Assembly: GCA_024711005.1 (NCBI GenBank)
Contig: JANJTQ010000089.1
Location: 1-64,000 of the forward strand
Length of the DNA: 64,000 bases
Direction of reading: 5' to 3'
From: Opitutaceae bacterium
GTDB taxonomy: Bacteria; Verrucomicrobiota; Verrucomicrobiia; Opitutales; Opitutaceae
Shown: positions 60,568-64,000 of the stretch, one piece after another
Position numbering within the stretch: the stretch's first letter is position 1
Layout of the letters: each line of letters starts with the position of its first letter
Made by a program: the position numbers and the translations under genes
The notes under the pieces: generated by a model
Told to the model about the DNA's origin: nothing
The model's input: the letters and a program-made list of their open reading frames with translations, nothing else
The model's database searches: none

Positions 60568-63096
60568 TCAAAGCGACCGCGGCTCCGCGTTCTCGCCGCC
60601 CGCCGCGACCCATAGCGCGTGCAAGCCGGCGATGAATCCGCCTTCCGACCACCAACGCACGAGTGGCGTCTGGTCGGTCAGCATATGAAAAACCACCCGC
60701 CCCTGCGCATCGATGTCGCGCTCGGAGATCTCCACTGACCGGAACGCCTCGGGCTGCTCCGCGCCCTCTGGCACAATCCATACTCCAAGGTCCCGCTTCT
60801 CCGGGCCCACCTGAAGCCGGTGGCGCGCTCCGGTACCCGTCGGGTCAAACCCATGCAGCAACACCGTCCATCGCCCATTGCCACCCGCCGTGCCGGGCAA
60901 ACCGTCGATCCGAAAATGCAACCCCCGCGGATGATACCAAAACGATTTGCCGGGACCGAACGCGATCACTCCATCCGAGAACTCCCGTGCGCTCACCCCC
61001 GGCAAATACGCGGTCGGCCGGTCGTAACCCGACGCCCGGCTCCGCGTGCCCAGGGCCAATTCCGCTCCGCAGTGCATTGCAAAAACCCGCCGCTTGTTCC
61101 GCATAGCCGGATGACTCCACGCCGCCGCGTCCAGCCGCTCCCGGTGACTCTGCATTCGCTCGGCCATCAAATCGGCAGACGGCAACAGCGCTCCCGCGAG
61201 GTCCGCCCATCCATCAACATCCGCCGCCGGCTCGATGTCACCCGCATCGAGGCCCCACACGCGATACCAGCCCAGCAGCGGCCCGAAGGTCAGCATATGC
61301 GTCCCGGCCGGCAGTTCGCCCAACGACCGCTGTGCGTCGTCCACGCGCGCCGTCTTTTTCAAAATCACCGGTATTCGAACGTCGGATACCAAGGCCGCGT
61401 CGAGATGCAGGTAGGTGTGCCGCTCTATACCCTCGCCGAAAGTCTGCATGATCCATCGTCCGTCGCGTCGACCGGCCGGCGGGGAGTGCGGACTCAACTT
61501 GATCTCAACCCGACCGTGCCATCCCGCCGGCACCTCCAGCACCGCGACCATCCGCCCATCGTCGAGCATGCGGACCGGCAGGCCGTGAAACTCCGGTTTC
61601 ACCGTCTCGGCGTCCCAAAACGCGATCGGCACCGGCCTCGCCAATCCGGTCGTCGCCTCCACCACCGCCCGGTCCGGCGCGATCCTTGTCACGCTCACCG
61701 CCGCCGCGCAATCGGTCGCAAAATCGGTCGGCGCGTTGAGATCGTCCGTTTTGAAATACCACGGCGCGGTGTAGTCGTAGTAAAAATACGGCGTCGCCGC
61801 GCCCTCGCGAATGAGGGCCTTGTAATCGCTCCGCTCAATCACCACCGAGTCGCCCGCCTGGCCCGGCTTTCCGTTGACCGTGACGCCCACCCAGTTGTCG
61901 CGCTGACGGAAGACGCGGTCGGCAAAACCTGGCACGTGCCGATCATGATACGCCCGTACGTCGCCGCTCGTGGCGAACGCCAGCCGCTCGGTGGACGCCA
62001 GCCCGATCAGGCGCGCAAGCCCGGCGCGGTTCCACTCCGTCATGTTTGCCGTGCCGAACGTCCGCCCAAACTCGAACCCGGCCACGAAGAAAAACGGCGC
62101 TCCGGTTAGCGACGTTCCCCCGCGCACCGTATCCAACAAAAACTGACGAAACCGCGTGGACTCGTCGCCGGAATCGGCCGCGCGGTTCCAGCGGGTGAAG
62201 TGCGACGGCGAGAGCACAAAGTCGCCCCAATGCGTCAGGTGGGGAAGCAGCACCTGATAGTGGTTCATCGTAATGCCCAGCACGCCCTGCGCGTCTCGCG
62301 CGCCGGCCTTTCGAAAATCATCCGGAGCGATCCAAAACGGAGCGGTCGGCATGCCCCAGTGGTTGATCGCCCACTCGCCGTCCGACCAGTTTTGCTCCGG
62401 GCAAAGCGAATGCACGACACGAATGCCTGTCGCCCGGCACGCACGCACAAACAGATTGGAGGGCGTGTAAGTCGCGATGCGGTCGAGCGGCGCGTACCCC
62501 CGCCCCAGCCACCACGATTGGAGCGCCTTCAAGCGGGCTTCGATCCCCGCCAGCGGCAACGATTCCCAATTCGGGTTGTCGTGCGCGAGAGCCGGATCAA
62601 TCACCCCGAAGGCCTCGGCCATCGCGTGCGGATGAATCGCGTCGCCATGTTGTCGCTCATACCAAGTCCAGCGAGGATCACAGGCGGTGAACGCCTCGTC
62701 CTCGCCTGCGACCGGCAGCCCGACATAGTAGTCCGCCGCCAGACCCGCCTCATGGATCTGGTTCGCGAAATCCTCCGCCGTAAAGGCCCCGACGGTGATC
62801 TGGCACACCGCCCACTGCTCCGACACAACCGCGAGCGGACGGCGCAATGTCTCCCCCGCCGCATCGGTGAACTCCAGCAGAAACATGCCCTCCCCGGGTG
62901 CCGTCCACGACCGGCTCTCTCCGGCTGTCAGCCGCACACGTTCGAGCTCGGAAAAACCGCCCGCGACACCGCGCCTGATTGTCAGCTCCCCTTCCACCGA
63001 GGGTTTGATTTCCACCGACTCGTCCCGGTTGATCAACCCGCCGGGGTGCAGGCTGAGACGCGACGCCGCCCCGGCGTTGGCAACGACGGAGCTCAT
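60568..63096 (-). CDS. Uncharacterised 842-aa protein, probably carbohydrate-active (TIM-barrel-like)
   Basis: Long ORF in an operon; 7-nt gap to MFS, ATGA overlap with the upstream gene; no family recognised. Confidence 0.75.
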   Translation of the reverse strand: MSSVVANAGAASRLSLHPGGLINRDESVEIKPSVEGELTIRRGVAGGFSELERVRLTAGESRSWTAPGEGMFLLEFTDAAGETLRRPLAVVSEQWAVCQITVGAFTAEDFANQIHEAGLAADYYVGLPVAGEDEAFTACDPRWTWYERQHGDAIHPHAMAEAFGVIDPALAHDNPNWESLPLAGIEARLKALQSWWLGRGYAPLDRIATYTPSNLFVRACRATGIRVVHSLCPEQNWSDGEWAINHWGMPTAPFWIAPDDFRKAGARDAQGVLGITMNHYQVLLPHLTHWGDFVLSPSHFTRWNRAADSGDESTRFRQFLLDTVRGGTSLTGAPFFFVAGFEFGRTFGTANMTEWNRAGLARLIGLASTERLAFATSGDVRAYHDRHVPGFADRVFRQRDNWVGVTVNGKPGQAGDSVVIERSDYKALIREGAATPYFYYDYTAPWYFKTDDLNAPTDFATDCAAAVSVTRIAPDRAVVEATTGLARPVPIAFWDAETVKPEFHGLPVRMLDDGRMVAVLEVPAGWHGRVEIKLSPHSPPAGRRDGRWIMQTFGEGIERHTYLHLDAALVSDVRIPVILKKTARVDDAQRSLGELPAGTHMLTFGPLLGWYRVWGLDAGDIEPAADVDGWADLAGALLPSADLMAERMQSHRERLDAAAWSHPAMRNKRRVFAMHCGAELALGTRSRASGYDRPTAYLPGVSAREFSDGVIAFGPGKSFWYHPRGLHFRIDGLPGTAGGNGRWTVLLHGFDPTGTGARHRLQVGPEKRDLGVWIVPEGAEQPEAFRSVEISERDIDAQGRVVFHMLTDQTPLVRWWSEGGFIAGLHALWVAAGGENAEPRSL

Positions 63097-64000
63097 TGGC
63101 CAATCGCTCCGGTTTTGCTGTCGTCTTTCGCGAACGAAACTCCGGTTTCGAAGCGATAGACGCGTTCCCAGAAAATCGTTTCCCCGGGCTCGATCCGAAC
63201 CCGGACAAACTGTTCCGGGCAGACATAGCCGGACGTGGCGTGCAGAAACACGAACGGTCCGGCGATGGACGTTGTCATTGTAAGTCGCATTCCCGTATTC
63301 ACGTTGTAGATACTCAATTGATTCGGTCCGTCATACCCCGCGGGCCACGGGAGCTTTGCGTTCAGCGTCTTTTTCAACGCCTCGTCAAAAACCAGGGTAT
63401 TGCCTCGCTGTCGGAGCGCGCGGGCGGAGTCGGGCTGATATACGGGTGCCGGCTCGTACGGGAATTCGATCCGGTAATCCGACGTCGCTTCGGCCCCGTC
63501 GAAGGCGAGATAGTTGTGGGCGTACTGCATCGTCGAAAACACCTTTTCGCCGGTGTTTGTCAGCCGGCACTCGATCGTCACGCCGGCCTCGGCGACACGC
63601 ACCTCGGCCGCAAGCCTGTAGGCGTAGCCGTTCACGCCGTCGCATACCTGCTGAAAGCTTGCGCGATCCGTTCCCCACGTGGCGGTGGTTTTCGCTTCTT
63701 CGATTACCGGACTGACCGGCCAAAAATCATAACGCGCGCGGGTCTTCTTGAGCACGCCGACCCCGATCTTCACATAGCCGTCGCCGATCTTCGCCTCGTC
63801 AAAACCCGGAGGGGGTTCGTCGCTTAGGAGGTCGAACTCCGATGCCAGTCCGCCGTTGTCGAGCAGCGGATCGTGTGTGTCCGGAGCGTGGAGAAACTCA
63901 TGCCCGTCGAGCCGCGCACGGAGCACATTGGCCAACGGAGAAAAGCGGGTGCCTCGATTGTAGCGGTCCGGGCTCGCGGGATCCATCACCTCCACCACCA
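63093..64000 (-). CDS. Aldose 1-epimerase-like protein, partial at right edge
   Basis: FSPLANVLRARLDGHEFLHAPDTHD...NGGLASEFDL, VTIECRLTNTGEKVFSTMQYAHNYLAFDG; frame open near the window end. Confidence 0.65.
   Translation of the reverse strand, partial: VVEVMDPASPDRYNRGTRFSPLANVLRARLDGHEFLHAPDTHDPLLDNGGLASEFDLLSDEPPPGFDEAKIGDGYVKIGVGVLKKTRARYDFWPVSPVIEEAKTTATWGTDRASFQQVCDGVNGYAYRLAAEVRVAEAGVTIECRLTNTGEKVFSTMQYAHNYLAFDGAEATSDYRIEFPYEPAPVYQPDSARALRQRGNTLVFDEALKKTLNAKLPWPAGYDGPNQLSIYNVNTGMRLTMTTSIAGPFVFLHATSGYVCPEQFVRVRIEPGETIFWERVYRFETGVSFAKDDSKTGAIGQ

Noticed and set aside
1-64000. CRISPR arrays, tRNA/rRNA genes, IS elements
   Set aside because: No regularly spaced direct repeats, no recognisable tRNA or rRNA sequences and no transposase ORF were seen by eye.

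Overview
GC-rich bacterial chromosome segment. By protein style (PEP-CTERM proteins, pseudopilin-like H-X9-DG proteins, several LacI regulators, no SusC/SusD pair) it most resembles Verrucomicrobia/Opitutaceae; this is an inference, since no marker gene is present. Left part (1-14.9 kb): two HDOD proteins and two hybrid histidine kinases on the minus strand; a caa3-type cytochrome c oxidase operon (CoxB with a C-terminal haem c domain, a fused CoxA-CoxC, a small membrane protein, a CtaG-like factor and a tri-haem cytochrome); a CaCA antiporter; an erythromycin-esterase-like protein; and a CBS protein. Most of the rest (15-64 kb) is a polysaccharide/uronate catabolism region: a GH28-like protein, two large paralogous secreted proteins of unclear family, SGNH esterases, a GH35 beta-galactosidase, a sodium:solute symporter, a beta-helix protein, an alpha/beta hydrolase, a 1.9 kaa SGNH+GH2-like fusion, a GH13, a heparinase II/III-like lyase, a 1.9 kaa multidomain protein (DUF5060/DUF4038-like + alginate-lyase-like + CBMs), an MFS transporter and three LacI-family regulators. 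The most useful non-coding observations are: a near-identical 18-bp LacI-type operator at two promoters around a LacI gene; two structured RNA candidates (5' leader of the cox operon, and 12.7-12.9 kb); a diverged ~90-bp intergenic repeat; and several strong hairpins. All family calls come from motif recognition by eye. No database search was run.
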